IMG/VR virus record: IMGVR_UViG_3300046411_000602
Span: 1-40,438 of that record
DNA: 40,438 nucleotides
Source: a virus
Reading direction: 5' to 3' (one strand)
Numbering within the stretch: position 1 is the first letter of the stretch; each line of letters begins with the position of its first letter. Positions 26,499 through 33,463 of this stretch are shown here, piece after piece. Under the pieces are notes generated by a model. It searched no databases, was not told the origin of the DNA, and saw only the letters and a list, made by a program, of their open reading frames with translations. The position numbers and the translations under genes were made by a program.

Positions 26499-27381
26499 TC
26501 GCGGCATATTAATGTTCGCACACAACAACGATGAAATAGATTATTTCAGATTGGCTGTTGTGAATGCTCTTCTTATACAAAAACACTTAGGTATCAAAGA
26601 CATCACTGTGGTAACAGATTCCCACAGTCTCAGTTATGCACAAGAACAAATGGGTGAAGATGTTGTTAATAAAGCAATAAACAATATTGTTTTAAATGAA
26701 AAAGACAGAAACTTCAAACGTGCAAATATTCGTGTGTACAAAGATACAAGCCATACAGCAAAGAATTTAAGTTTTTATAATGTAAACAGATGCGATGCAT
26801 ATGACATTTCACCATACGATGAAACAATCCTCATTGATGCAGATTATTTAATACTCAGCGACACACTAAATCAATGTTGGGGACACAACGAAGAACTGAT
26901 GATGAACTGGAAATGGCAGGACGTGATGTTCGAAAGAAAGTTTGAAAGTTTAGATAGGCTCAATGACTTAGGCATAACTATGTATTGGGCAACGGTTGTG
27001 TATTTTAAAAAGACACCATACGCAGAAAGTTTCTTTAACACTGTGAAGCATGTAAAAGACAATAGTCAATTTTACAGAGACTTATATCAGTGGAAGGGAA
27101 AACTTTACAGAAACGATTACAGTTTCAGTGTTGCGGCCCATTCTATGAGTGGATTTGTAGACAAGGGTATAGCACAACTGCCTACAACATTATACAAAAC
27201 ATTTGACACAGACGACGTACACAGTGCTTTAAGCAATGACACACTATTACTACTATTAGAAAAACCCAAAAGCCCAGGAGACTTCATGTTAACAAAATGG
27301 AGTGGTGTAGATTTACATGTAATGAACAAATGGGCCATAAATAGAATAAGCAACGGACTAATGGAGTACATGGATGCCTAG
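26482..27381 (+). CDS. GT-A-fold glycosyltransferase-like protein, 299 aa
   Basis: Has the layout of GT-A nucleotide-sugar transferases: an N-terminal strand (ILMFAHNND), a donor-site strand (DITVVTDS), and the metal-binding DxD motif in DETILIDADY (D119, D121), followed by an acceptor-side part with conserved Trp/Lys. It is a clear paralogue of the gene at 28409: both start with a [SK]G-xx-Ax-NN-xx-xDY pattern and share SPYDETxxxDxD. It probably transfers a sugar from a nucleotide donor in the cytoplasm; donor and acceptor are unknown. The ATG at 26482 overlaps the previous gene, and the alignment with the paralogue supports a start this far upstream. The stop overlaps the next gene by 8 bases. 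Confidence 0.75.
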   Translation: MKKENSRGILMFAHNNDEIDYFRLAVVNALLIQKHLGIKDITVVTDSHSLSYAQEQMGEDVVNKAINNIVLNEKDRNFKRANIRVYKDTSHTAKNLSFYNVNRCDAYDISPYDETILIDADYLILSDTLNQCWGHNEELMMNWKWQDVMFERKFESLDRLNDLGITMYWATVVYFKKTPYAESFFNTVKHVKDNSQFYRDLYQWKGKLYRNDYSFSVAAHSMSGFVDKGIAQLPTTLYKTFDTDDVHSALSNDTLLLLLEKPKSPGDFMLTKWSGVDLHVMNKWAINRISNGLMEYMDA

Positions 27382-27559
27382 GAGAAAGCCGCCAGAAATA
27401 GGTGACTACATAGAACATAGTGAGCCAGCATTTGACAGAGTGAACGAAGGTACAGTTGATCAATTGTTGGCTATGCAGTTTGTTTATGTAACACCAGACG
27501 GTCAACGTAGGCATTGTATGTTTACAGAACAATGGAAAATGAAAGAAAAGACTGGTTAA
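27374..27559 (+). CDS. Small conserved-looking protein, 61 aa, unknown
   Basis: Begins MPRRKPPEIGDYIEHSEPAF, followed by GTVDQLLAMQFVYVTPDGQRRHCMF, a compact beta-type sequence resembling small SH3-like folds. It overlaps the preceding glycosyltransferase by 8 bases (the ATG lies inside its last codons) and the following zinc-ribbon gene by 28 bases. This overlapping order suggests a coupled operon. No catalytic motif is visible and the function is unknown. The ordered sequence and lack of any competing frame make it likely to be real. Confidence 0.7.
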   Translation: MPRRKPPEIGDYIEHSEPAFDRVNEGTVDQLLAMQFVYVTPDGQRRHCMFTEQWKMKEKTG

Positions 27560-27696
27560 AATGTAATAATTATAAGCAATGCAAATATACAGGGCCTGTG
27601 TTGCATTTTGCTTTTATATATAATAAAACACTATGCCCAAAGTGTAGTACTAAAAGATTGGAGAAAGAGGCATGGCAAATAGGAAAAATGATATAG
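27532..27696 (+). CDS. Small zinc-ribbon-like protein, 54 aa
   Basis: Contains CNNYKQC followed about 18 residues later by CPKC, a four-cysteine pattern (CX5C and CX2C) that would bind one zinc. The remaining sequence is basic and aromatic. I start it at the ATG at 27532 (MENERKDWLKC), since the frame extension to 27514 has no better ribosome site. It overlaps genes on both sides (28 bases with 27374-27559, 25 bases with 27672-27842). Zinc ribbons of this size often bind nucleic acid or protein partners, but no target is visible. Confidence 0.6.
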   Translation: MENERKDWLKCNNYKQCKYTGPVLHFAFIYNKTLCPKCSTKRLEKEAWQIGKMI

Positions 27697-27842
27697 AAAA
27701 AAAATACGTTAGTATAGACGAACGTTGGAAAGGTATCAACTGGGACGTTATACAACGCATTAGGTTTATGAATGCTGATGCAGAAATACCGCCTGAAGAT
27801 AGTTTCACTGAGAAGTACAGAAATAAGAAGGCTGATGACTAA
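27672..27842 (+). CDS. Small hydrophilic protein, 56 aa, unknown
   Basis: Starts at an ATG preceded by AGAGG and reads MANRKNDIEKKYVSIDERWK, then GINWDVIQRIRFMNADAEIP, ending at TAA 27840-27842. The sequence is charged and helical, with two Trp and no Cys or membrane segment. It overlaps the preceding zinc-ribbon gene by 25 bases and the next gene by 8 (ATGACTAA), in keeping with the tight operon. Its shortness makes it easy to miss, but the ribosome site and interlocked overlaps support it. Confidence 0.65.
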   Translation: MANRKNDIEKKYVSIDERWKGINWDVIQRIRFMNADAEIPPEDSFTEKYRNKKADD

Positions 27843-28170
27843 CGACCTCGGGCGTAAGTTTTGTGCATTTTGGATATTTGTTATTTTCTTTTGGATGTGG
27901 CCGTATAGGTTATTAACAGAAAAAAATAACTGTTACTTCTGGACGTTAGAAAAACTAATTACAGAAGGCGGAAAAGTTAAGTGGTACAAGAGTCACTTAT
28001 GGTATGGATACCATTGTACTTGGATTAGTCCTTTAGGAGAGGAATGGGAATATACGTTGCCTAAAATGAGAAAAACATCATTATGGAAAGTTATGTGGTA
28101 TAACGGCAAGGTGCGTAAATTTACAAGAGGCAATAACTATTTTTTAAAACAAACTGAGAGCAAAGAATGA
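27835..28170 (+). CDS. Membrane protein with aromatic-rich body, 111 aa
   Basis: The start is taken at the ATG at 27835 (MTNDLGRKFCAFWIFVIFFW), with AAGAAGG 5 bases upstream. The longer frame back to 27772 would run through the 56-residue gene. One strongly hydrophobic helix lies at about residues 9-27, followed by a Trp/Tyr/Lys-rich domain (GGKVKWYKSHLWYGYHCTW). The cytoplasmic or outside placement is not certain. It overlaps the next gene, another membrane protein, by 4 bases (ATGA), so the two may work together at the membrane. No family is recognised. Confidence 0.68.
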   Translation: MTNDLGRKFCAFWIFVIFFWMWPYRLLTEKNNCYFWTLEKLITEGGKVKWYKSHLWYGYHCTWISPLGEEWEYTLPKMRKTSLWKVMWYNGKVRKFTRGNNYFLKQTESKE

Positions 28171-28412
28171 ACTGGTGGGATAAATTTATGGAATGGAGTT
28201 GGCAGAGAGAAGCCAACTTACAATTCGAAGAAGCACAAAAAGAAAATAAAGCAATTGACATTATGAAAGATGATGTTGATCCTAATGAAGTTACAATCGA
28301 AAATGCTTATAAGACTAGATGGATTTGGTATCACACAATTTTAGCAATTGGTATTTTCTTTACTAACATTTTATTAATAGCAATTTTAATAATATTAGCA
28401 ATTAAATTATGA
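28167..28412 (+). CDS. Small C-terminal-anchored membrane protein, 81 aa
   Basis: The N-terminal 50 residues are charged and aromatic (MNWWDKFMEWSWQREANLQF), and the last 28 form one membrane helix (WYHTILAIGIFFTNILLIAI). This gives a tail-anchored layout with the hydrophilic part probably in the cytoplasm. It overlaps by 4 bases at both ends (ATGA with the upstream membrane protein and ATGA with the glycosyltransferase). A role in placing the glycosyltransferase at the membrane is possible but rests on order alone. Confidence 0.68.
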   Translation: MNWWDKFMEWSWQREANLQFEEAQKENKAIDIMKDDVDPNEVTIENAYKTRWIWYHTILAIGIFFTNILLIAILIILAIKL

Positions 28413-29272
28413 GCAAAGGTTATATAGTCATAGCACAAAACAATGGGTCTGTTGATTACTTAGAGCAGGCTTATGCACTAGCACTAAACTTAAAACTAAC
28501 ACAAAGTAAAGTTAGTGATTTATCAGTGTGTGTAGACGAAAAAACCAAACAATTGATAACTTCAAAACACAAACAAGTATTCGATCAGATTATTGATATT
28601 CCTTGGAATGATGATGCAAAAGGCACATCATGGAAAATAAACAACAAATGGAAGTATTACTACATGTCACCATATGATGAAACAGTAATACTTGACACAG
28701 ACATGATCTTTCCAACAGACGTTAGCCATTGGTGGGATATGTTAAAAGAGCGTGATGTATGGGCAACCACAAATGTACTCACTTATAGAGGTGATATTGT
28801 TAGCAGTGATTACTATAGAAAGTATTTTGTTAAGAATGAATTACCCAATGTTTATACAGCATTCTTTTACTTCAAGAAAAGTGAATTAGCAACTGAGCTG
28901 TTTACAATGATTGAAGTCATATTCCAGCATTGGCAACGCATGTTCTACAAGTATATGCCACAAGGTAAACCTGCATGGTTAAGTGGTGACGTAGCATACG
29001 CTCTTGCTATGCAACTTCTTAATGTTGAACACGAGTGTACAAAACCGTTAACAAAAAGTTTTCCTACTTTTGTACACATGAAAAGTCATATACAAGATAT
29101 ACCAGAGACAATGGTAAATGACAATTGGACAGAATCGCTGCCAACATATTATGATTCATACAACAATTTTAAAATTGGAAACTTTCAGCAACTAATGCCA
29201 TTCCATTATGTAGAAAAAGATTGGATGGATGATAGCAAAATAAAGCAGATGGAGAAGGATCTTGGAATTTAA
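28409..29272 (+). CDS. GT-A-fold glycosyltransferase-like protein, 287 aa
   Basis: Paralogue of the protein at 26482. Shared features: N-terminal YIVIAQNNGSVDYLEQAYAL, the acidic donor strand SVCVDEKT, and SPYDETVILDTDM with the DxD metal site (D96, D98). The C-terminal half is rich in aromatic and Lys residues (a possible acceptor site) and contains FVHMKSHIQD. Likely a cytoplasmic nucleotide-sugar transferase; sugar and acceptor are unknown. The start overlaps the 81-residue membrane gene as ATGA, and the stop overlaps a 59-residue gene by 11 bases. Two such paralogues around a cluster of small genes suggest duplication within the island. Confidence 0.75.
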   Translation: MSKGYIVIAQNNGSVDYLEQAYALALNLKLTQSKVSDLSVCVDEKTKQLITSKHKQVFDQIIDIPWNDDAKGTSWKINNKWKYYYMSPYDETVILDTDMIFPTDVSHWWDMLKERDVWATTNVLTYRGDIVSSDYYRKYFVKNELPNVYTAFFYFKKSELATELFTMIEVIFQHWQRMFYKYMPQGKPAWLSGDVAYALAMQLLNVEHECTKPLTKSFPTFVHMKSHIQDIPETMVNDNWTESLPTYYDSYNNFKIGNFQQLMPFHYVEKDWMDDSKIKQMEKDLGI

Positions 29273-29441
29273 AGATGACTTTGAAACAGCCTTTAAACGA
29301 GCATTAGCTCGAGAAAGGGTTAAAGACTTGTTTGTGAGATACGATTTATCTAAACTTGCTGATCATGAAATGTCAGTAGAAACATATGAATATCATGTGA
29401 ATCAAAATAAACTTAAAGCGGAGAAAGAGCGTGGTATCTGA
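29262..29441 (+). CDS. Small helical protein, 59 aa, TTG start
   Basis: Starts at TTG with GGAG and AAGGA upstream; there is a stop in frame just before it and no ATG. It reads LEFKDDFETAFKRALARERV (the first residue translated as Met), then a charged helical stretch to ERGI. The frame overlaps the glycosyltransferase by 11 bases and the following GTG-start gene by 11 bases, filling a gap that would otherwise be about 160 bases. All-helical, no Cys, no membrane segment. Function unknown. Confidence 0.6.
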   Translation: MEFKDDFETAFKRALARERVKDLFVRYDLSKLADHEMSVETYEYHVNQNKLKAEKERGI

Positions 29442-30099
29442 AGCGGCACTAGCAAGAAAACAACGTTTTTTAGAAACAAAGCAAGAGCATGGCGGTTCCA
29501 TTAAAGACGTTACTAAACACTTTGAAGATTTAGACTGGACTTTGTGGCACGAAGAAGATGGAACCATTGTGTCTATGAGCAAAGAACCAAATGAAGAATT
29601 AAGTAAAAATTATGAAGTTGCAACATTTTCAAATGAACAGATTGCTATACTTCGAAATAAAAACACAAACATGTATCGCATAGATACAGATCCTAAAAAT
29701 AAACACGTTAAATATATACAAGTAAGACCAGTTGAAGTTGAAAAAGTTTCAACAGAAGATTTTTATTTGTATCAAGTTGACAATCAAAGTAAAAGAGTGT
29801 ACGATATAAAATTAAGTATGAGTAAAACTACACTAACAATCACTGCTCATGCTAATATTATCAAGGAATATGATGATGTGGAGATAAGTAGTGCTATAAG
29901 AAAAGGTCGAAAGATAATACCTTTTTATATTACAACTAAAAATGATCCAAGTTTTATGTTGCACTATATCAATTTATCTATGGAAGAATTGTTAGAAAAC
30001 AAACAAGTAGTTTATGATATGCCAGAAGATTATAGAGGAGCAAGTGTGTTTACATTAAAACTATTTGATAACTATAAGTTTGTAGAGGAGAAGAAATGA
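29431..30099 (+). CDS. Tandem-duplicated phage protein A, 222 aa, unknown
   Basis: Starts at GTG with GGAG 7 bases upstream. The N-terminus VSEAALARKQRFLETKQEHG is shared with the next gene (ISDAALARKKRFLEAKG). Both continue with a WxLxxxExGxIVSxx strand, NExIAxLxxKxTNxxxxxTD, a long beta-rich middle, then a SMxELL element about 35-40 residues from the C-terminus. This suggests a two-part beta protein of virion or assembly type. The end overlaps the next gene's ATG by 4 bases. No family is recognised, and enzymatic motifs are absent. Confidence 0.72.
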   Translation: MVSEAALARKQRFLETKQEHGGSIKDVTKHFEDLDWTLWHEEDGTIVSMSKEPNEELSKNYEVATFSNEQIAILRNKNTNMYRIDTDPKNKHVKYIQVRPVEVEKVSTEDFYLYQVDNQSKRVYDIKLSMSKTTLTITAHANIIKEYDDVEISSAIRKGRKIIPFYITTKNDPSFMLHYINLSMEELLENKQVVYDMPEDYRGASVFTLKLFDNYKFVEEKK

Positions 30100-30749
30100 G
30101 TGAAGGAATCAGTGACGCAGCATTAGCTCGTAAAAAGAGATTTCTAGAAGCAAAAGGTGATGCCGGCAGCTTCGAGCAATTAGTAGAAAAAACAGAGCGT
30201 GCCAATTGGTATCTCTACTTCGATGAGAGAGGTGATATTGTATCTTTATGTCACGATGCTCCTTCGGAAGTAAATCCTTTATGGCTTACATACGCATTTG
30301 ATCAGCATGAACTAGCAATGCTTAAAGACAAAGATACCAATCAATTTTGGGTAGTTACAGACAGCAAAGGTGTAAGCAAGATACGACTAAGACCGCAAGC
30401 CACAGTTTATGCGGCAATGGATACAGACGATGTAACACTTATAGACTTTGGCGAAGGTGATGCAGACTTATCTGTGAGTATAAAAGAAGAGTCCGCTGTT
30501 GTTAAATTAAGCAGTGAAGTAAAAGAGAAATTTAAAGGAGTATATCCTATACAGGCAACAGTAAAAGGTAAACGTATATTTAAACTCTTTGTAGCAGACC
30601 CAGACAATCAAAATATTATATATGATACAATAACAGTATCTATGGTAGAACTATTAACTGAAGAGGAAATTAATAAAGATCTTATTGCAGACCTGCGCCA
30701 TTGTCACGTATACACTGCTCCATTGTTCGATAAATACTTGAGAGTATAA
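30096..30749 (+). CDS. Tandem-duplicated phage protein B, 217 aa, unknown
   Basis: Paralogue of protein A directly upstream, with the same order of elements: AALARKKRFLEAK, a Trp/Tyr strand (NWYLYFDERGDIVSL), HELAMLKDKDTNQFWVVTD, then a beta-rich domain and VSMVELLTEE before the end. The pair have diverged strongly, so the duplication is old and each copy probably has its own role, for example as a heteromer. GAGGAG precedes the ATG. The promoter-like box GATAAATA for the next gene lies inside its last codons. Confidence 0.72.
   Translation: MSEGISDAALARKKRFLEAKGDAGSFEQLVEKTERANWYLYFDERGDIVSLCHDAPSEVNPLWLTYAFDQHELAMLKDKDTNQFWVVTDSKGVSKIRLRPQATVYAAMDTDDVTLIDFGEGDADLSVSIKEESAVVKLSSEVKEKFKGVYPIQATVKGKRIFKLFVADPDNQNIIYDTITVSMVELLTEEEINKDLIADLRHCHVYTAPLFDKYLRV
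30729..30736 (+). promoter_or_regulatory. Late promoter box GATAAATA inside the end of the upstream gene
   Basis: GATAAATA overlaps the last codons of the 217-residue gene and lies 27 bases before the ATG at 30764. The leader would contain the AGGAC ribosome site. The coding overlap makes a chance occurrence more possible here than in the intergenic copies. Confidence 0.5.
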
Positions 30750-30763
30750 ACAGGACAACACAT

Positions 30764-31780
30764 ATGGCTAAGATAGATGTCACAGAGCTAGACATTTTTT
30801 ACATTTCTTATGACGAACCCAACTGTGAAGAACATTGGGCTGATCTACTAAACAAAGTTCCTTGGGCAAAACGTGTACACGGTGTTAAAGGGTTTGATGC
30901 CGCACACAAAACAGCCGCAAATCAATCAGAGACAGAACGTTTTATCACTGTAGACGGTGATAATATTGTTATGGATGACTTTTTTGAACAAACATTAGAT
31001 GTACCTGATACAGATTTAGATGGTAATAATATATCAGAAAGTATTTTTAGTTGGAATGCTAAAAACTTACTTAACGGTCTAGTGTATGGTAACGGCGGAC
31101 TAAAGTGTTGGCCTACTGAATATACCAAAACAATTAACACACACGAAGCCGCAACTGACGGCGAGGGTATGGAGTTTTGTTGGAAACTTAACTATATACA
31201 ACTTAATGACACGTTCTCAGAAGTACATCAAACTGCTTCACCTTTCCAGGCCTTTAGAGCAGGTTTTAGAGAAGGAGTTAAAATGAGTCTAGATCAAGGC
31301 GAGTGGGTAGAACCTGATCTTTTTCTTGACAAAATATGGTATGGCAATTATAATAGACTACAAACGTGGTGCAACATTGGTACAGATGTTCCTAATGGCT
31401 TGTGGGCATTGTATGGAGCCAGACTAGGTTGTGAGATGACTGTTCTAACAAAATGGGACACTAACTTAATATCAGACTACGATTGGTTTAAAAACTTCTT
31501 TAACAATGAAGTTGCTCCACGTTTTGATGGATTGAATGACATGACATGCTCGTACACTAAATTAGAATGGCAACAGGAATTGTTATACAAAGAAGTATGC
31601 AGATTAGGGCATAGGCTCAACGAAGAGATCAACAGTATGATGCTATTTAATCCTAATGAACAAATGTGCAAGTTCTTTAAGAAAACATACGTTAACCCAA
31701 GAAGATGGGGTGCAATGATAAGAGAAAAGCAAATACAAGATTTGCTCGAAAAGGGCATGGCGGAATTAACACAATCATAA
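30764..31780 (+). CDS. Glycosyltransferase-like protein, 338 aa
   Basis: An N-terminal GT-A-like domain: the strand LDIFYISYDEPN, then WAKRVHGVKGFDAAHKTA and the acidic motif RFITVDGDNIV (D64, D66), which has the spacing of a DxD donor-metal site. The rest contains many Trp and Cys residues and an EQMCKFF region. It is not a paralogue of the two shorter glycosyltransferases in this island, since motif context and length differ. It probably adds a sugar, but donor, acceptor and even catalytic activity need proof. AGGAC precedes the ATG. The dehydrogenase-like gene follows after 12 bases, which fits sugar-nucleotide metabolism. Confidence 0.6.
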   Translation: MAKIDVTELDIFYISYDEPNCEEHWADLLNKVPWAKRVHGVKGFDAAHKTAANQSETERFITVDGDNIVMDDFFEQTLDVPDTDLDGNNISESIFSWNAKNLLNGLVYGNGGLKCWPTEYTKTINTHEAATDGEGMEFCWKLNYIQLNDTFSEVHQTASPFQAFRAGFREGVKMSLDQGEWVEPDLFLDKIWYGNYNRLQTWCNIGTDVPNGLWALYGARLGCEMTVLTKWDTNLISDYDWFKNFFNNEVAPRFDGLNDMTCSYTKLEWQQELLYKEVCRLGHRLNEEINSMMLFNPNEQMCKFFKKTYVNPRRWGAMIREKQIQDLLEKGMAELTQS

Positions 31781-31792
31781 AACGGTACGAGG

Positions 31793-32611
31793 GTGAGTCA
31801 GAATAATTTAAAACTAGGAGTAATAGGAGCAGGCTTTGTTGGAGGCAGTGTTATTAATGGTTTTGATAAGAATGTGAATATGTTTGTAGTTGATACAAAA
31901 CTACACCCTGAAAACACAATAGATCAATTAATAGAATTCAAACCAACCATCACATTCATCTGTGTTCCTACACCAAAAGCAATAGGCGACAGTGGCGAAG
32001 TAGACGTCAGCATTGTTAGACAAGTGCTAAGTGATTTGTATGACAGACGCTATTCAGGTATTGCTGTTATTAAAAGTACTATTACACCTAAACACTTAAC
32101 CAGAATGAAAAAAGACTTTGGTGTAAAAATTGTTTACAACCCAGAGTTTCTCACAGAAGCAAATGCACATCAAGACTTTTTAAATCCTAACATGCAGGTA
32201 TTAGGAGGTAAGTGGCGTGACTGTGATACTGTAGAAAAAGCATATAATAGACATAGCAGTGTTAAAGTTGTGCCCACATTCAAAGTAGATTTAATTACAG
32301 CAAGTATGATCAAATACACAATAAACAGTTGGCTTGCAACCAAAGTAACATTTTTTAATGAACTGCATGAATTACACGAAGCAAGTGGTTCAATGTCAGA
32401 TTGGGAATCCTTTACAAAAATGTTATCAAACGATCCTCGTATGGGTAACACTCACATGCAAGTTCCAGGACCAGATGGCAAAAAAGGATTTGGCGGGCAT
32501 TGTTTTCCTAAAGATACAGAAGCATTTCTATATTATGCAAACAAGAAAGGGAAAGATTTAAGTGTTCTCAAAAAAGCAGTAACACAAAACAATAAGACAA
32601 AGGGCCAATAA
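31793..32611 (+). CDS. UDP-glucose/GDP-mannose dehydrogenase-like, short form (272 aa)
   Basis: Has the N-terminal Rossmann domain (GVIGAGFVGG, the GxGxxG nucleotide site), the CVPTP motif, a KSTI and YNPEFLTEANA segment, and the catalytic-site sequence GFGGHCFPKD with Cys at residue 237. Family members oxidise the C6 hydroxyl of a nucleotide-sugar to a carboxylate in two NAD-dependent steps. Usual length is 390-450; this one ends soon after the catalytic Cys, so the C-terminal nucleotide-sugar-binding domain is missing. It may act only with a partner, or on a different substrate. Starts at GTG 31793 with GAGG directly upstream, an unusually tight spacing. It ends 15 bases before the convergent 40-residue gene. 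Confidence 0.8.
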   Translation: MSQNNLKLGVIGAGFVGGSVINGFDKNVNMFVVDTKLHPENTIDQLIEFKPTITFICVPTPKAIGDSGEVDVSIVRQVLSDLYDRRYSGIAVIKSTITPKHLTRMKKDFGVKIVYNPEFLTEANAHQDFLNPNMQVLGGKWRDCDTVEKAYNRHSSVKVVPTFKVDLITASMIKYTINSWLATKVTFFNELHELHEASGSMSDWESFTKMLSNDPRMGNTHMQVPGPDGKKGFGGHCFPKDTEAFLYYANKKGKDLSVLKKAVTQNNKTKGQ

Positions 32612-32626
32612 TTGACCCTCCGCATC

Positions 32627-32749
32627 TTAGAATGAATCAGAAATAACTCTATCTAAAGAGCCAGCCCTCATCATACGATCGAATTTTTTAAAGTAGTCCA
32701 CTGCAAATCTGTGAGTTGCATTGGCTACTAGTCCTATGGATTTCGCCAT
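32627..32749 (-). CDS. Small basic protein, 40 aa, unknown
   Basis: AGGAG lies 6 bases before the ATG, a near-ideal site. It reads MAKSIGLVANATHRFAVDYF followed by KKFDRMMRAGSLDRVISDSF. The sequence is one amphipathic, basic helix-forming stretch with no Cys and no membrane segment. It sits alone on the minus strand between convergent and divergent genes and is served by the minus-strand late box at 32864-32871. Function unknown. A regulatory peptide, an RNA-polymerase or host-enzyme binder, or a substrate for the nearby modification enzymes are all possible, and none is shown. Confidence 0.65.
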   Translation of the reverse strand: MAKSIGLVANATHRFAVDYFKKFDRMMRAGSLDRVISDSF

Positions 32750-32750
32750 G

Positions 32751-32807
32751 TCATTCTCCTGTTGTATGAACACAATGTGGATTAAACGAACCCGGAGCCT
32801 TCATCAT
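32751..32807 (-). CDS. Possible 18-residue leader peptide before the 40-aa gene
   Basis: A short frame MMKAPGSFNPHCVHTTGE ends one base before the ATG of the 40-residue gene (TGA, C, ATG), and its last codons contain that gene's ribosome site. This arrangement would allow translational coupling. Its own start lacks a good Shine-Dalgarno sequence, so it may be chance. The remainder of 32808-32903 holds the promoter box and nothing else I can name. Confidence 0.3.
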   Translation of the reverse strand: MMKAPGSFNPHCVHTTGE

Positions 32808-32863
32808 TACTATGAACCAGCAACCTTACTGCAATTCGTTATGTTACAATCGTGTTACAAAAC

Positions 32864-32871
32864 TATTTATC
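32864..32871 (-). promoter_or_regulatory. Late promoter box GATAAATA, minus strand
   Basis: TATTTATC on the plus strand reads GATAAATA leftward. It lies about 115 bases before the ATG of the 40-residue gene, giving a long leader that includes the 18-codon frame. Confidence 0.6.
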
Positions 32872-32903
32872 ATTAACTGATGTTTTATTAACTGAGTTGT
32901 GAA

Positions 32904-33407
32904 TTATAGGTAATCAATCCACATTGCAAGGGTCAAACGGGTGCCTGACTGGATAGTTTTAACTTTATGAAAACAAGTATTGTTAGTAAACAATACTGCA
33001 CTGCCTTTTTCTAAATCTATTGGGTATCTGTCTAAATACAGTTTACCACCAGTAAATTCATCATTTAATTGAATTATTAATGTGTCATCACATGGGTCTT
33101 GATGTAATGTTGCTTCGTCGCCTTCTTCATATTTAATTATGTACATACGGTCATCATATATTTTAAAAGGCTGACGCATGATTCTTTTTAACTTATCTAG
33201 TATAATGTCAGTAACTGGTAACTCAACTCTCATAGGCAAATATTCTAATCTATACCATACGCCTTCTGGTATATCAACTTTGGTTCTATCTAGCGGAGTA
33301 GTTTCGTTATATGGGGTAGGCTGTGGAATACTACTTAACAATGCATCGCATTCTTCGGCTGATAAAAAATTAGAATGTACACTATATCTAGTAGGCAGTT
33401 TGCTCAT
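32904..33407 (-). CDS. 2-oxoglutarate/Fe(II)-dependent oxygenase, 167 aa
   Basis: Typical double-stranded beta-helix oxygenase of the prolyl-hydroxylase-like group. It has the HxD of the metal triad at H102 and D104 (ATLHQDPCDD), an LNDEFTGGKLYL strand, the distal metal His at H147 (NTCFHKV), and the 2-oxoglutarate-binding Arg at R157 (GTRLTLAMWI), ten residues on. All active-site residues are present, so it is likely active in hydroxylating a protein, peptide or small molecule; the substrate is unknown. It starts at the ATG 33407, 6 bases after the minus-strand box GATAAGTA with no Shine-Dalgarno sequence. It is divergent from the second oxygenase-like gene, with only 56 bases between start codons. 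Confidence 0.88.
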   Translation of the reverse strand: MSKLPTRYSVHSNFLSAEECDALLSSIPQPTPYNETTPLDRTKVDIPEGVWYRLEYLPMRVELPVTDIILDKLKRIMRQPFKIYDDRMYIIKYEEGDEATLHQDPCDDTLIIQLNDEFTGGKLYLDRYPIDLEKGSAVLFTNNTCFHKVKTIQSGTRLTLAMWIDYL

Positions 33408-33413
33408 CTATTT

Positions 33414-33421
33414 TACTTATC
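33414..33421 (-). promoter_or_regulatory. Late-like box GATAAGTA for the minus oxygenase
   Basis: Reads GATAAGTA leftward, one base off GATAAATA, with 6 bases between box and ATG. Same spacing as the other presumed leaderless starts. Confidence 0.45.
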
Positions 33422-33450
33422 AAGAAGTAATACAAGAGTTTATGATGTTT

Positions 33451-33458
33451 GGTAAATA
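33451..33458 (+). promoter_or_regulatory. Late-like box GGTAAATA for the plus oxygenase-like gene
   Basis: GGTAAATA, one base off GATAAATA, lies 5 bases before the ATG at 33464. Together with 33414-33421 it makes a compact divergent promoter pair. Confidence 0.45.
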
Positions 33459-33463
33459 GATGT

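Noticed and set aside
27772-27834. Upstream extension of the 111-residue membrane protein
   Set aside because: Would overlap most of the C-terminal half of the 56-residue gene; the ATG at 27835 has a good ribosome site and the usual short overlap.
32604-32620. Bidirectional terminator between convergent genes
   Set aside because: GGGCCAA/TTGACCC pairs with one mismatch and a 3-base loop but has no T-run on either side.
32750-32863. tRNA or glutamine/downstream-peptide riboswitch in the minus leader
   Set aside because: A GGGTTCG string recalls a T-loop, but no 5-bp T-stem, anticodon arm or acceptor stem can be drawn, and the conserved riboswitch core is absent.
33449-33463. TTG start five codons upstream of the HxG oxygenase-like gene
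   Set aside because: Overlaps the GGTAAATA box and lacks a ribosome site.
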